Below, piece by piece: positions 55,543 through 63,739 of a stretch of DNA of 64,000 bases. This DNA is from Aureimonas sp. ME7 (GTDB lineage Bacteria; Pseudomonadota; Alphaproteobacteria; Rhizobiales; Rhizobiaceae): contig NZ_CAJCKW010000006.1 of assembly GCF_903970965.1 (NCBI RefSeq), forward strand, positions 62,001-126,000, written 5' to 3'. How positions within the stretch are numbered: the stretch's first letter is position 1; each line of letters starts with the position of its first letter. The translations under genes were made by a program, and so were the position numbers. A model generated the notes under the pieces. That model was not told where the DNA came from and did no database searches. It saw nothing but the letters and a program-made list of their open reading frames with translations.

Positions 55543-56676
55543 ATGGATTTTTCCGCCCTCGGCTCCTTCCTCGACCGGCCGTTCGTCGCCGTTTTCGGCC
55601 TGTCCCTGACCTGGGGCGAGGCGCTGCTCGTCGTGCTGGTCGCCGGGCTTCTCCTGCGTTTCGTCTTCCGGCGCGGGACCTCGGGCGCCGTGGACGACGA
55701 GGGGACGCAGGAGCTTCTGCGCTCCCAAGCCGAGCTTGCCGGCCGCATGCAGAGCATGGGCGAGATGATCGGCGCGCGGCAGGCGGAACTGACGCGCGCG
55801 GTGGCCGAGCGGCTGGATGGAATGGGCGTGCGCGTCGGGCGAAGCCTGCAGGAAACCCAGGCGCAGACCGGAGAAACGTTGGCGCGCCTCGCCGAGCGCC
55901 TTGCCGTGATCGACCGGGCGCAGGGGCAGATCCAGGGGCTTGCCGGCGAGGTGGTGCGCCTGCAGGACATTCTCGCCAACAAGCAGTCGCGCGGCGCCTT
56001 CGGCCAGGCGCGGATGGAGGCGATCGTCATGGACGCGCTGCCGCCCGGCGCCTATTCCTTCCAGGCGACGCTGTCCAACGGCAAGCGGCCGGACTGCCTG
56101 ATCCCGATGCCGAACGGCGCGCCGGCCCTGGTGGTGGACGCCAAGTTTCCGCTGGAAGCCTGGACGGCGTTTCGCGAGGCGACGAGCGACGAGGCGCGCG
56201 ATCTCGCCGCCACCCGCCTTCGCCGCGACATGGACGTCCATGTGCGCGCGGTTTCGGAAAAATACCTTCTGCCGGGCGAAACGCAGGACACGGCCTTCAT
56301 CTTCGTGCCCTCGGAATCGGTCTTCGCCGAGATCAACGAGCATTTCGGCGACATCGTCCAGCGCGCGCATCGGGCTCGGATCGTCATCGTCTCGCCCTCG
56401 CTCCTGATGCTGTCGATCGAGGTGGTGAAGGCGCTTCTTAAGGACCAGCGCATGCGTCGGGAAGCGGGGCGGATCCAGCGCGAGGTGGTGGCGCTCGGCG
56501 AAGATCTCCAGCGGCTCGACGCGCGGGTGGCGGCGCTGAAAAACCACTTCGCCCAGACGGGGCGCGACGTCGACCAGATCCTGATCTCCACGGAGAAGCT
56601 GATCCGGCGCGGCGAGAAGATCGCGAGCGCGGAACTCGGCGAGGAAGGCGAGCCGCACCCTGTGTCGAGATCCTGA
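55543..56676 (+). CDS. rmuC: DNA recombination protein RmuC
   Basis: RmuC-family proteins limit inversions between short inverted repeats and have a PD-(D/E)XK-like nuclease fold. The 377-residue product has one N-terminal membrane segment (EALLVVLVAGLLLRFVF) and a coiled coil (about 50-145). The conserved core contains QSRGAFGQARMEAIVMDALPPGAYSFQ, PDCLIPMP, LVVDAKFPLEAW, DVHVRAVSEKYLLPGETQDTAFIFVPSE and IVSPSLLMLSIEVVKALLKDQRM. The start at MDFSALG lies 11 nt after an AGGCTTCAGG stretch. It is divergent from def. Confidence 0.93.
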   Translation: MDFSALGSFLDRPFVAVFGLSLTWGEALLVVLVAGLLLRFVFRRGTSGAVDDEGTQELLRSQAELAGRMQSMGEMIGARQAELTRAVAERLDGMGVRVGRSLQETQAQTGETLARLAERLAVIDRAQGQIQGLAGEVVRLQDILANKQSRGAFGQARMEAIVMDALPPGAYSFQATLSNGKRPDCLIPMPNGAPALVVDAKFPLEAWTAFREATSDEARDLAATRLRRDMDVHVRAVSEKYLLPGETQDTAFIFVPSESVFAEINEHFGDIVQRAHRARIVIVSPSLLMLSIEVVKALLKDQRMRREAGRIQREVVALGEDLQRLDARVAALKNHFAQTGRDVDQILISTEKLIRRGEKIASAELGEEGEPHPVSRS

Positions 56677-56829
56677 AACATACGCCGACGAATCGACCGG
56701 TTTTCCACACGTTCGCGAAACCACGCCGAAAAACACTAGGCCTAAAGCTTGACAAATCTTTAATCGGAGGGGATCGAAAACGCCGCGATCGCGTTTCTCC
56801 CCTGAATGACTATCTCGGGGGCTTTTTCC

Positions 56830-58320
56830 ATGCGCGGCATCACGACAGCGATTTTCGCCGGTCTCGTCCTCTGCGCCTCGCCGATCGCCGTATCCGCGCC
56901 CGCCCATGCCGCCGCCGCAACCGCGTCGCAGGATCTCGCTTCCCTTTACAACCAGAACACCAGCGACGAGTTTCGCAAGGGTCTTCAGGTTCGCCTGACA
57001 TGGACGGGCGACTATGCCGGCGCGTTCGACGGCCGCATCGGCCCGCAGACGCTCCGCTCGGTTCGCGACTTCCAGGCCCGCAACGGGTTCACCGCCGACG
57101 GCGTGATGAACGAGGCGTTCCTGAAGCTTCTGATCGCGAAAAGCGACGAGGCACGCGATGCGGTCGGCTTCACCCATGTGACCGACACGGCGACGGGCGT
57201 TCGCCTCGCTTTGCCCGGCGCGCTCGTCGCGCCGAAGGGCGAAACGGAAGTCGGCAGCCTGTGGCGCTCGGACGACGGCGGGATCGAGATCGAGACCGTG
57301 CGCTTCGCCAAGGAAGGCTACACGCTGTCCGGCGTCTTCGACACGCTGTCGGCCGGTGGCCCCGGCAAGACGGTGGCCGCCGCCGAGATGACGGGCGATG
57401 CCTTCACCATTCGCGGGCACGAGGACGGCCGAGAGTTCCTGATCCGCTTTTCGGGGCGTGGCAACGACCTGCGCGGCTTCTCCGTCGCCTGGAACGCCGA
57501 GGAAGCGCCAGTCGTCGCGCCATATGCGCAGGTCGCCGCGCTGACGGTCGAGCCCTTTGCCGCCGCGCCGCAGGCCGAGGACATGGGTCCGATGGCTCGC
57601 CTCTTCGAAAGCGGCCGTGCGGAAGGCGTCGCCTTCGGCGAAGGCGAGAAGGCGTCGGCGCCCGCCAAGCCGGAACTCGCCGGCCCCGCCCCCGGCTTCG
57701 ATTCGTCGGGCACCGGCTTCGTCGTCTCCAAGGACGGCTGGCTCCTGACCAACGCCCATGTCGCCAAGGCCTGCAAGACGGTTCTCGTCGGTGACCTTGG
57801 TGCCGCGTCCCAGGTCATCGTCGATGAGGCGCAGGATCTGGCCCTCCTGAAGGTGGACGCTAAGGCCGGCAAGCCGCTGCCGATCGTCTCGGGCAAGCCG
57901 CGCCTCGGAGAGGACATCCTGGCGCTCGGCTTCCCGCTGCGCTCGATCCTCGCCGACAGCCTGAACGTGACGCGCGGCAACGTTTCGTCGCTGATGGGCC
58001 TGATGAACGACGCGAACTACCTGCAGATTTCCGCCCCCGTTCAGCCCGGCAATTCGGGCGGCCCGCTGGTGGATCTCGCCGGCCGCGTCGTCGGCGTCGT
58101 CACCGCTAAGCTCAATGCCGTCGCGGTCGCCGACCTGACGGGCGATATCCCGCAGTCGATCAACTTCGCGATCCGCCCGGATGCTGCCGCCCGCTTCCTC
58201 GATGCCCACCACATCGCCTACGAGACAGCCGACGCGAAGCTGGCGCTGGAAAGCGTGCCGGACGCGACCGCCAAGGTCCAGGACTCGATCTACCCGGTTC
58301 TCTGCCTCGGCACGAACTGA
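56830..58320 (+). CDS. secreted trypsin-like serine protease with peptidoglycan-binding domain
   Basis: This is a periplasmic protease of 496 residues. The signal peptide ends near SAPAHA. A PG_binding_1 domain (about 43-103; LQVRLTWTGDYAGAFDGRIGP) is followed by a beta-rich middle region. The S1C protease domain (about 290-480) has His310 in LTNAHVAK, Asp337 in DLALLKVD and Ser409 in QPGNSGGPL. No PDZ domain is present, unlike DegP. The combination suggests a peptidoglycan-tethered protease with substrates in the envelope. The start at MRGITT follows GGGGG at 8 nt; an earlier ATG at 56806 lacks a ribosome site. Two Cys lie near 315 and the C-terminus (VLCLGTN). Confidence 0.85.
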   Translation: MRGITTAIFAGLVLCASPIAVSAPAHAAAATASQDLASLYNQNTSDEFRKGLQVRLTWTGDYAGAFDGRIGPQTLRSVRDFQARNGFTADGVMNEAFLKLLIAKSDEARDAVGFTHVTDTATGVRLALPGALVAPKGETEVGSLWRSDDGGIEIETVRFAKEGYTLSGVFDTLSAGGPGKTVAAAEMTGDAFTIRGHEDGREFLIRFSGRGNDLRGFSVAWNAEEAPVVAPYAQVAALTVEPFAAAPQAEDMGPMARLFESGRAEGVAFGEGEKASAPAKPELAGPAPGFDSSGTGFVVSKDGWLLTNAHVAKACKTVLVGDLGAASQVIVDEAQDLALLKVDAKAGKPLPIVSGKPRLGEDILALGFPLRSILADSLNVTRGNVSSLMGLMNDANYLQISAPVQPGNSGGPLVDLAGRVVGVVTAKLNAVAVADLTGDIPQSINFAIRPDAAARFLDAHHIAYETADAKLALESVPDATAKVQDSIYPVLCLGTN

Positions 58321-58331
58321 GCGCCCGCCCG

Positions 58332-58384
58332 CTGGAACGAACAAGGGCCGGATGCGTAGCGCATCCGGCCCTTGTTCGTTCCAG
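58332..58384. terminator. 53-nt perfect inverted repeat (25-bp stem)
   Basis: A 25-bp perfect stem with a TAG loop lies between two convergent genes, starting CTGGAACGAACAAGGG and ending with its exact complement. This is far longer than the other hairpins of the window. Neither side has a T-tract. It probably terminates or protects both transcripts. Confidence 0.7.
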
Positions 58385-58393
58385 GTCGCCGGG

Positions 58394-58765
58394 TCAGTTG
58401 GATGTAATAGCCTCGAAGATCGGCGTCACCACGACGTGGGTTCCGTCGAAGCTCGCGCCCTGCATCGGAATTTCAGCGGTGCCTCCGCCCTGCCGGTCCA
58501 CGACGAGGAGGCCGGCATCCGCCGTGTCGCTGGCCATGCGCACCTCGCGCAGAGTGCCCACGTGCTGGCCGTCGGAGCTCATCACCGCCTTGCCGGCCCA
58601 GTTCGTCGTATCCTGGTCGCCGATGCCCGAATCCATGGCTTCGTTGTCGCTGGTGACGGATGGAACCGGCGGCTGCGTCGCGGCCGTCCCTTGCGCGGAC
58701 GCGATACCGGGGGCGCCGAGAAGAGCTAGGCCAAGCGCTGCGTGTCGAAGGAAAGGATGGATCAA
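58394..58765 (-). CDS. exported PRC-barrel domain protein
   Basis: This is a periplasmic protein of about 123 residues. From the TTG at 58765 it has an ideal signal peptide (IHPFLRHAALGLALLGAPGIASAQ). The mature part has a PRC-barrel-like fold (about 50-120; WAGKAVMSSDGQHVGTLREVRM, GLLVVDRQGGG). PRC-barrels in exported alphaproteobacterial proteins are often stress related, without known partners. The TTG is supported by GGAGA seven nt upstream. An ATG at 58834 would add 23 basic residues before the signal peptide and is a weaker choice. Confidence 0.7.
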   Translation of the reverse strand: MIHPFLRHAALGLALLGAPGIASAQGTAATQPPVPSVTSDNEAMDSGIGDQDTTNWAGKAVMSSDGQHVGTLREVRMASDTADAGLLVVDRQGGGTAEIPMQGASFDGTHVVVTPIFEAITSN

Positions 58766-58925
58766 GAGGGTCTCCAAAGCTCGAGGCCGCGAGACAGCGC
58801 GGCGATGGCTGAGGGACGCCCGTTTCACCGTCATGGTTCCCCGCGTCACGCAATCTTCACACGGGCCCGGCGGCGCCTTACCCGGCCTGTGTCGCAGCCG
58901 GCCCATGCCCCGAAACGCACTCGTC

Positions 58926-58943
58926 CCGTCATCCAACTGTGAT
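58926..58943 (+). promoter_or_regulatory. Pho box upstream of phoX
   Basis: CCGTCAT-CCAA-CTGTGAT matches the Pho box CTGTCAT-N4-CTGTCAT at 12 of 14 defined positions, with exact 11-nt half-site spacing. It lies 55 nt before the phoX start. PhoB activation of phoX under phosphate starvation is known in several bacteria. Confidence 0.7.
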
Positions 58944-58998
58944 CTTGCGACCCTAGGGCAGCCTGGAACCGTTCCAAGACAGAAGGACCCGAAGGGCG

Positions 58999-61023
58999 AT
59001 GAACGAGCACGTCAATCCCCGCCATGCCGTCTTCCCGACGAGCCGCCTCGAGGATGCCGAAGGCGAGGGCCTGAACCCGACCGCCAACCGGACGATGGGC
59101 GAGATCATCGCCAACCGCTTCTCGCGCCGCGACTTCCTGCGCGGCTCGCTCGCCGCGACCGCGATCGCGGCCACCGTCAGCCCGATGGCGCTGATCTCGG
59201 CCGAGCATGCGCGCGCCGCTTCTCCGAAGCGCTTCGACTTCCGGGAAGTGGAAGCGGGCATCGACACCCATCATCACGTGGCCGAAGGCTACGACGCGGA
59301 CGTCCTCCTGCGCTGGGGCGACGCCCTCTTCCCCGACAGCCCGGCCTTCGACCCGGTGAACCAGACGCCGGAAGCGCAGGTGCGTCAGTTCGGCTACAAC
59401 AACGACTATGTCGGCTTCGTGCCGCTCAGCGGATCGTCCGAGCACGGCCTTCTCGTGGTGAACCACGAATACACCAACGAGCACCTGATGTTCCCCGGCA
59501 TCGTCAAGGTGGTCGAGAAGGCCGACAAGAAGGACCCGACGAAGACCGTCACCGAGTTGGAGATCGCCCCGGCCGATCGCCGCCGCGTCGACATCGAGAT
59601 GGCCGCCCACGGCGGCACGGTGGTCGAGATCCGCAAGGAGGGCGGCAAGTGGCGAGTGGTGCGCGAGGGCGCGCTCAACCGCCGCATCACCTCCAGCACC
59701 GAGATGCAGCTGACCGGCCCCGCCGCCGGCCACGACCGCCTGCGGACCAAGGCGGACGCGACCGGCACCAAGGTCTTCGGCACGATCAACAATTGTGCCG
59801 GCGGCGTCACGCCCTGGGGCACCTACATCATGGCCGAGGAGAACATCCACGGCTACTTCATGGGAACCCTGCCCGAGGGCCACCCGGAAGCGACGAACTA
59901 CAAGCGCCTCGGCCTTCCCGAGGGCACCTATGCCTGGGGCCAGTTCCACGAGCGCTTCGATATCTCGAAGGAGCCCAACGAGCCCAACCGCTTCGGCTGG
60001 GTGGTCGAGGTCGACGTGATGGACCCGAACTCGGTGCCGAAGAAGCGCACCGCGCTCGGCCGCTTCAAGCACGAGGGCGCCGAATCGATCGTGGCCAAGG
60101 ACGGGCGCGTCGTCTTCTATCTCGGCGACGACGAGCGTTTCGACTACGTCTACAAGTTCGTCACCACCGGGCGCTATGACGCCGACAACCGCGCCGCCAA
60201 CATGGATCTCCTGGACGAGGGGACGCTTCATGTCGCCCGCTTCGCCGAGGATGGGACGGTGGAATGGCTGCCGCTCACCCATGGACAAGGCCAGTTGACG
60301 GCCGAGAACGGCTTCCATTCCCAGGCCGACGTCCTGATCGAAACGCGCCGGGCGGCCGATCTCCTGGGCGCGACGCCGATGGACCGGCCGGAGGACATCC
60401 AGCCGAACGAGACCAACGGCCGGGTCTACGTCATGCTGACCAACAACACGCGCCGCAAGGACGACCAGATCGACGCCGCCAACCCGCGCGCGGCCAACGC
60501 CTTCGGCCACATCATAGAGATCCACGAGGACGAGGGCGACTTCGCGGCCACCAAGGGTCGCTGGGAGGTTCTTCTGAAATGCGGTGATCCGAGTGTTGCC
60601 GAAGTCGGGGCGACCTTCTCGACCGAGACCACGAAGAACGGCTGGTTCGGCATGCCCGACAACTGCGCGGTCGATGCCGACGGTCGCCTCTGGGTGTCCA
60701 CCGACGGCAACAGCCCCAAGGCGACGGGCCGCACGGACGGGCTTTGGGCGGTGGAAACGGAAGGCGAGGCGCGCGGCACGTCGAAGCTCTTCTTCCGCGT
60801 GCCGGTGGGCGCGGAAATGTGCGGGCCGCTTCTCCTGCCCGACATGCAGACGGCGTTCGTCGCCGTGCAGCATCCCGGCGACGGCGGCGAGGACTGGGAC
60901 GGGTTCGGCCGCCTGTCCTACTACGAGGATCTGTCGACCCGCTGGCCGGATTTCCGCGACGACATGCCGACGAGGCCGTCCGTCGTCGCGATCACGAAAC
61001 AGGGCGGCGGCCGGATCGGCTGA
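58999..61023 (+). CDS. phoX: PhoX-family alkaline phosphatase
   Basis: PhoX is a Ca/Fe-dependent periplasmic phosphatase that releases phosphate from organic esters. The 674-residue product has a Tat signal (SRRDFLRGSLAATAIAATVS, motif SRRDFL). Characteristic family segments are VVNHEYTNEHLMFPG, GTINNCAGGVTPWGTYIMAEEN, VVEVDVMDPNSVPKKRTALGRFKHEGAES, YKFVT and FGMPDNCAVDADGRLWVSTDGN. The start after GAAGGGCG fits. A Pho box lies upstream and a strong terminator follows. Confidence 0.93.
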   Translation: MNEHVNPRHAVFPTSRLEDAEGEGLNPTANRTMGEIIANRFSRRDFLRGSLAATAIAATVSPMALISAEHARAASPKRFDFREVEAGIDTHHHVAEGYDADVLLRWGDALFPDSPAFDPVNQTPEAQVRQFGYNNDYVGFVPLSGSSEHGLLVVNHEYTNEHLMFPGIVKVVEKADKKDPTKTVTELEIAPADRRRVDIEMAAHGGTVVEIRKEGGKWRVVREGALNRRITSSTEMQLTGPAAGHDRLRTKADATGTKVFGTINNCAGGVTPWGTYIMAEENIHGYFMGTLPEGHPEATNYKRLGLPEGTYAWGQFHERFDISKEPNEPNRFGWVVEVDVMDPNSVPKKRTALGRFKHEGAESIVAKDGRVVFYLGDDERFDYVYKFVTTGRYDADNRAANMDLLDEGTLHVARFAEDGTVEWLPLTHGQGQLTAENGFHSQADVLIETRRAADLLGATPMDRPEDIQPNETNGRVYVMLTNNTRRKDDQIDAANPRAANAFGHIIEIHEDEGDFAATKGRWEVLLKCGDPSVAEVGATFSTETTKNGWFGMPDNCAVDADGRLWVSTDGNSPKATGRTDGLWAVETEGEARGTSKLFFRVPVGAEMCGPLLLPDMQTAFVAVQHPGDGGEDWDGFGRLSYYEDLSTRWPDFRDDMPTRPSVVAITKQGGGRIG

Positions 61024-61041
61024 TCCATCCCTCATGATCTT

Positions 61042-61085
61042 GGCGGCGGCCTTCCCGGAAAGGAGGCCGCCGCCGGCGTTTTTTT
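61042..61085 (+). terminator. intrinsic terminator of phoX
   Basis: An 11-bp stem GGCGGCGGCCT/AGGCCGCCGCC is followed by GGCG and a run of seven T. This is a strong intrinsic terminator. The T-run overlaps the stop codon of the convergent nuclease-family gene. Confidence 0.9.
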
Positions 61086-62016
61086 AGGGAATGCGGATGC
61101 GCGCCAGAAGGCCGCGATGGTTGGAGCCGAACGTGTCCGGCAGCGCCTCCAGCGAAAGGACTTGCGCACCGCGCGTCAGGACGTGGTCGATCGGCAAGCC
61201 GAAACGCCCTGCCGTCACAGGCCAGGTCGAGACGTAGAAGCCGGAAAAGCGCAGGCCCGTGTCGGCGGCGAGCTGCATCAGGCCGGGCGACCAGGGCGCG
61301 GAGTTGAAGTCGCCGGCGAGGATCACCGGCCCTTTCAACGCCTTGATTCGCCCGGTGAGCGAAGCCAGCTCGTAGTCCGGGATCTCGTCGAAATAGGGCT
61401 TCGACATGTGGGCGCCGACGAGATTCAGCGCTCGTCCGTCGATGTCGAGCTTGAACTGGACGTAGCGGCGGTGCGGCACGGCATCCAGCGTCGCCTGGAA
61501 GGTGCTGACGGGCGGATGCTTCGACAGGAGCAGCGTGTCGCACTCTCCCTGCCCCGCGCAGCCCAGCTTGTAGGGATAGGTCTTCATCAGCTCGGGGATC
61601 GAGCCCCGGAGCGGCGAAGCCTCCATGAGAAGCAGGGCGTCGGCACCCGACGACAGGAGATAAGGCACGGCAGACGGCGCGTTTCTGTTTTCGAACAGGA
61701 CGTTGAAGGACAGAAGCGTGAAGTCCACCCCGCCGGATGCCGGATCAACGCGAGGCGCGGCGACGCTCTCGAAGCGCCACCAGGTGAGCCCGACGGCGAA
61801 GGCCGCGACGGCGATGACGAGAACCGCGCGTACCCGGCGTCGAAGAGCCAGAAGCACAAAGGCCGGCGCGAACAGGCAGAGCGCCATGTAGGGCATCAGC
61901 TGTGAGATGGCCGGCATCAGGACGGCCTTGGGAAACAGAAGGCTCGCCGCGATGACGAGGACGAGGCCGCCGGCGAGCGCGGACGCGGCGCCGGCCCATT
62001 CGTCGCGATGTCGCAT
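61084..62016 (-). CDS. endonuclease/exonuclease/phosphatase family membrane protein
   Basis: This is a 310-residue EEP-superfamily protein with three N-terminal hydrophobic segments (about 8-90) and a catalytic domain after them. The motifs are LSFNVLFENRN, LLMEAS (Glu), LVGAHMSKP (His), ILAGDFNSAPWSPG (Asp-x-Asn) and a final FGSNHRGLLARI (His). The architecture matches alphaproteobacterial EEP proteins with membrane anchor. Substrates of this subgroup are unknown; a nuclease or phosphodiesterase facing the periplasm is likely. The start at MRHRDEW is chosen because the 59 upstream codons are not family-like. It is convergent with phoX. Confidence 0.85.
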   Translation of the reverse strand: MRHRDEWAGAASALAGGLVLVIAASLLFPKAVLMPAISQLMPYMALCLFAPAFVLLALRRRVRAVLVIAVAAFAVGLTWWRFESVAAPRVDPASGGVDFTLLSFNVLFENRNAPSAVPYLLSSGADALLLMEASPLRGSIPELMKTYPYKLGCAGQGECDTLLLSKHPPVSTFQATLDAVPHRRYVQFKLDIDGRALNLVGAHMSKPYFDEIPDYELASLTGRIKALKGPVILAGDFNSAPWSPGLMQLAADTGLRFSGFYVSTWPVTAGRFGLPIDHVLTRGAQVLSLEALPDTFGSNHRGLLARIRIP

Positions 62017-62176
62017 GGGCGGAACGGCTCCAGTCGAGTTCGATGCGGGGTCGCCAGGCGTTCGACGTCGTCCGGCGGAGGGATTCCAGCCTTTTCGCAC
62101 TTGCGAAACAAACTCCGCAAGGTAGCATCCGCCGCATTCCGGGAGCCGTTGGCTCCCCTCATTCGAAGGATCTTTC

Positions 62177-63166
62177 ATGGCGGTACTCGTCACCGGCGGC
62201 GCAGGCTATATCGGTAGCCACATGGTCTGGGATCTGGTCGACGCGAACGAAAAGGTCGTGGTGCTCGACCGCCTGTCCACCGGCTTCGAATGGGCGGTGG
62301 CGCCCGAAGCCGAGCTCGTGGTCGGCGACATCGCGGACGGCGAGCTCGTGGGCCGGCTGATCGCCGAGCACGGGATCGACGAGATCATCCATTTCGCCGG
62401 CTCCATCGTGGTGCCGGAATCGGTGGCCGATCCGCTCGGCTACTATCTCAACAACACCGTCGCCTCCCGCGCCCTGATCGAGGCGGCGGTGCGGGGCGGG
62501 GTGAAGCATTTCATCTTCTCGTCCACCGCCGCCGTCTACGGCTCGCCGAAGACGATGCCGGTTCCCGAAACGCAAGGCCCCGCGCCCGAATCCCCCTACG
62601 GCACGTCGAAGTGGATGACGGAGCTGATGCTGCGCGACACCGGCGCCGCCCATCCCCTCACCTTCGCGGTCCTGCGCTACTTCAACGTGGCCGGCGCCGA
62701 CCCGAAGGGCCGGGCCGGCCAGTCCACCAAGGGCGCGACGCACCTCATCAAGGTCGCCAGCGAAACCGCGCTCGGCAAGCGCCCCTTCCTGGAAGTCTTC
62801 GGCAACGACTACGACACGCCGGACGGCACCTGCGTGCGCGACTACATCCACGTGTCGGACCTCGCCGCCGCTCATGCCAAGGCGCTCGCCTATCTTCGCG
62901 CCGGCGGCGCGTCGATCGTCGCCAATTGCGGCTATGGCCACGGCTACTCGGTTCTGGAAGTGCTCGACACGGTGCGCGAGGTGGTCGGGCGCGACTTCGA
63001 CGTGCGCATGAGCGGCCGGCGACCGGGCGATGCCAGCGCCATCGTGGCGGATGCATCGATCGCACGCGAGCGCTTCGGCTGGGAGCCGCGCTACGACGAC
63101 CTGCCGCTGATCGTCGGCCACGCGCTGGCCTGGGAAGAAGCGCTGGACAAGCGAAACGCGCGCTAG
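62177..63166 (+). CDS. galE: UDP-glucose 4-epimerase
   Basis: GalE interconverts UDP-glucose and UDP-galactose for exopolysaccharide/LPS. The 329-residue product has NAD motif VTGGAGYIGSHMVWD, catalytic SSTAAVYG (Ser) and YGTSKWMTE (Tyr-x3-Lys), and FNVAGADPKGRAGQSTKGATHLI. The C-terminal part has GRRPGDASAIVADASIARERFGWEP. The start after AAGGATCTTTC is convincing. No other polysaccharide gene is adjacent. Confidence 0.95.
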   Translation: MAVLVTGGAGYIGSHMVWDLVDANEKVVVLDRLSTGFEWAVAPEAELVVGDIADGELVGRLIAEHGIDEIIHFAGSIVVPESVADPLGYYLNNTVASRALIEAAVRGGVKHFIFSSTAAVYGSPKTMPVPETQGPAPESPYGTSKWMTELMLRDTGAAHPLTFAVLRYFNVAGADPKGRAGQSTKGATHLIKVASETALGKRPFLEVFGNDYDTPDGTCVRDYIHVSDLAAAHAKALAYLRAGGASIVANCGYGHGYSVLEVLDTVREVVGRDFDVRMSGRRPGDASAIVADASIARERFGWEPRYDDLPLIVGHALAWEEALDKRNAR

Positions 63167-63446
63167 GAGCCCTGTTCGCCCAGCACGGGTTCGCCGCGCG
63201 GGGCCTCGGGGGCCGGGTCATGGAATGCCGGGGACGCAGACCTTTCAAGGAAGTGGAAGGAAGCACGGAGAGCACGGTCCACCAATCGCGCGCAAGGTTT
63301 CGTCCCAGCGCGCGGGACGGAGTGGAAAAGGTCGGACGCGCACTTTCCGTCGTCCGCCCGTCTACCGCCCTGCGCCAGCATTCGGGCGGTCCGGGCGAGC
63401 GTGCTTCCTTACGCGAACTCGACCCTCGATCCCTCATGCCCCGAAG

Positions 63447-63677
63447 CTGACACCGGACGCAGAGCATCGCGATCGCAGCCTCGTCACGATCACGTCGCTG
63501 ATGGCCAACGGGCAGGTCGCCCAACTGGCGGGACAGCTGAACCGCGCCTTGGACAACGGCCTGCGGAAGGAGGAGGCGGGCGAGGTCGTCACGCAGATCG
63601 CCTTTTATGCCGGCTGGCCGAACGCGTTCTCGGCCGGCCCCGTCGTCAGGGAAGTCCTGGAAAGCCGGCCCGAATGA
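63447..63677 (+). pseudogene. 5'-truncated carboxymuconolactone decarboxylase-family gene
   Basis: About 70 residues match the C-terminal half of a carboxymuconolactone decarboxylase (AhpD-like) domain: HRDRSLVTITSLMANGQVAQLAGQLNRALDNG and IAFYAGWPNAFSAGPVVREVLESR. Intact relatives carry a further 50-60 residues upstream (normally ending in a 'RPGLSxRDRSL' type stretch). The 280 nt between galE and this point contain no such sequence in any frame I read. It lies directly before a cupin gene, the usual partner in this two-gene arrangement, so a functional pair has probably lost its first half. A short functional protein from ATG 63500 remains possible. Confidence 0.6.
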
Positions 63678-63739
63678 GGGACGCCGTCAGTTCCGCCCCC
63701 GATGCACCTTCCCGATCTCCATTCTTATAAGGATTCGCC

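Noticed and set aside
55450-58344. A 964-codon minus-strand open frame across rmuC and the serine protease
   Set aside because: Both plus-strand genes have full catalytic motifs and proper starts, and this frame is their shadow.
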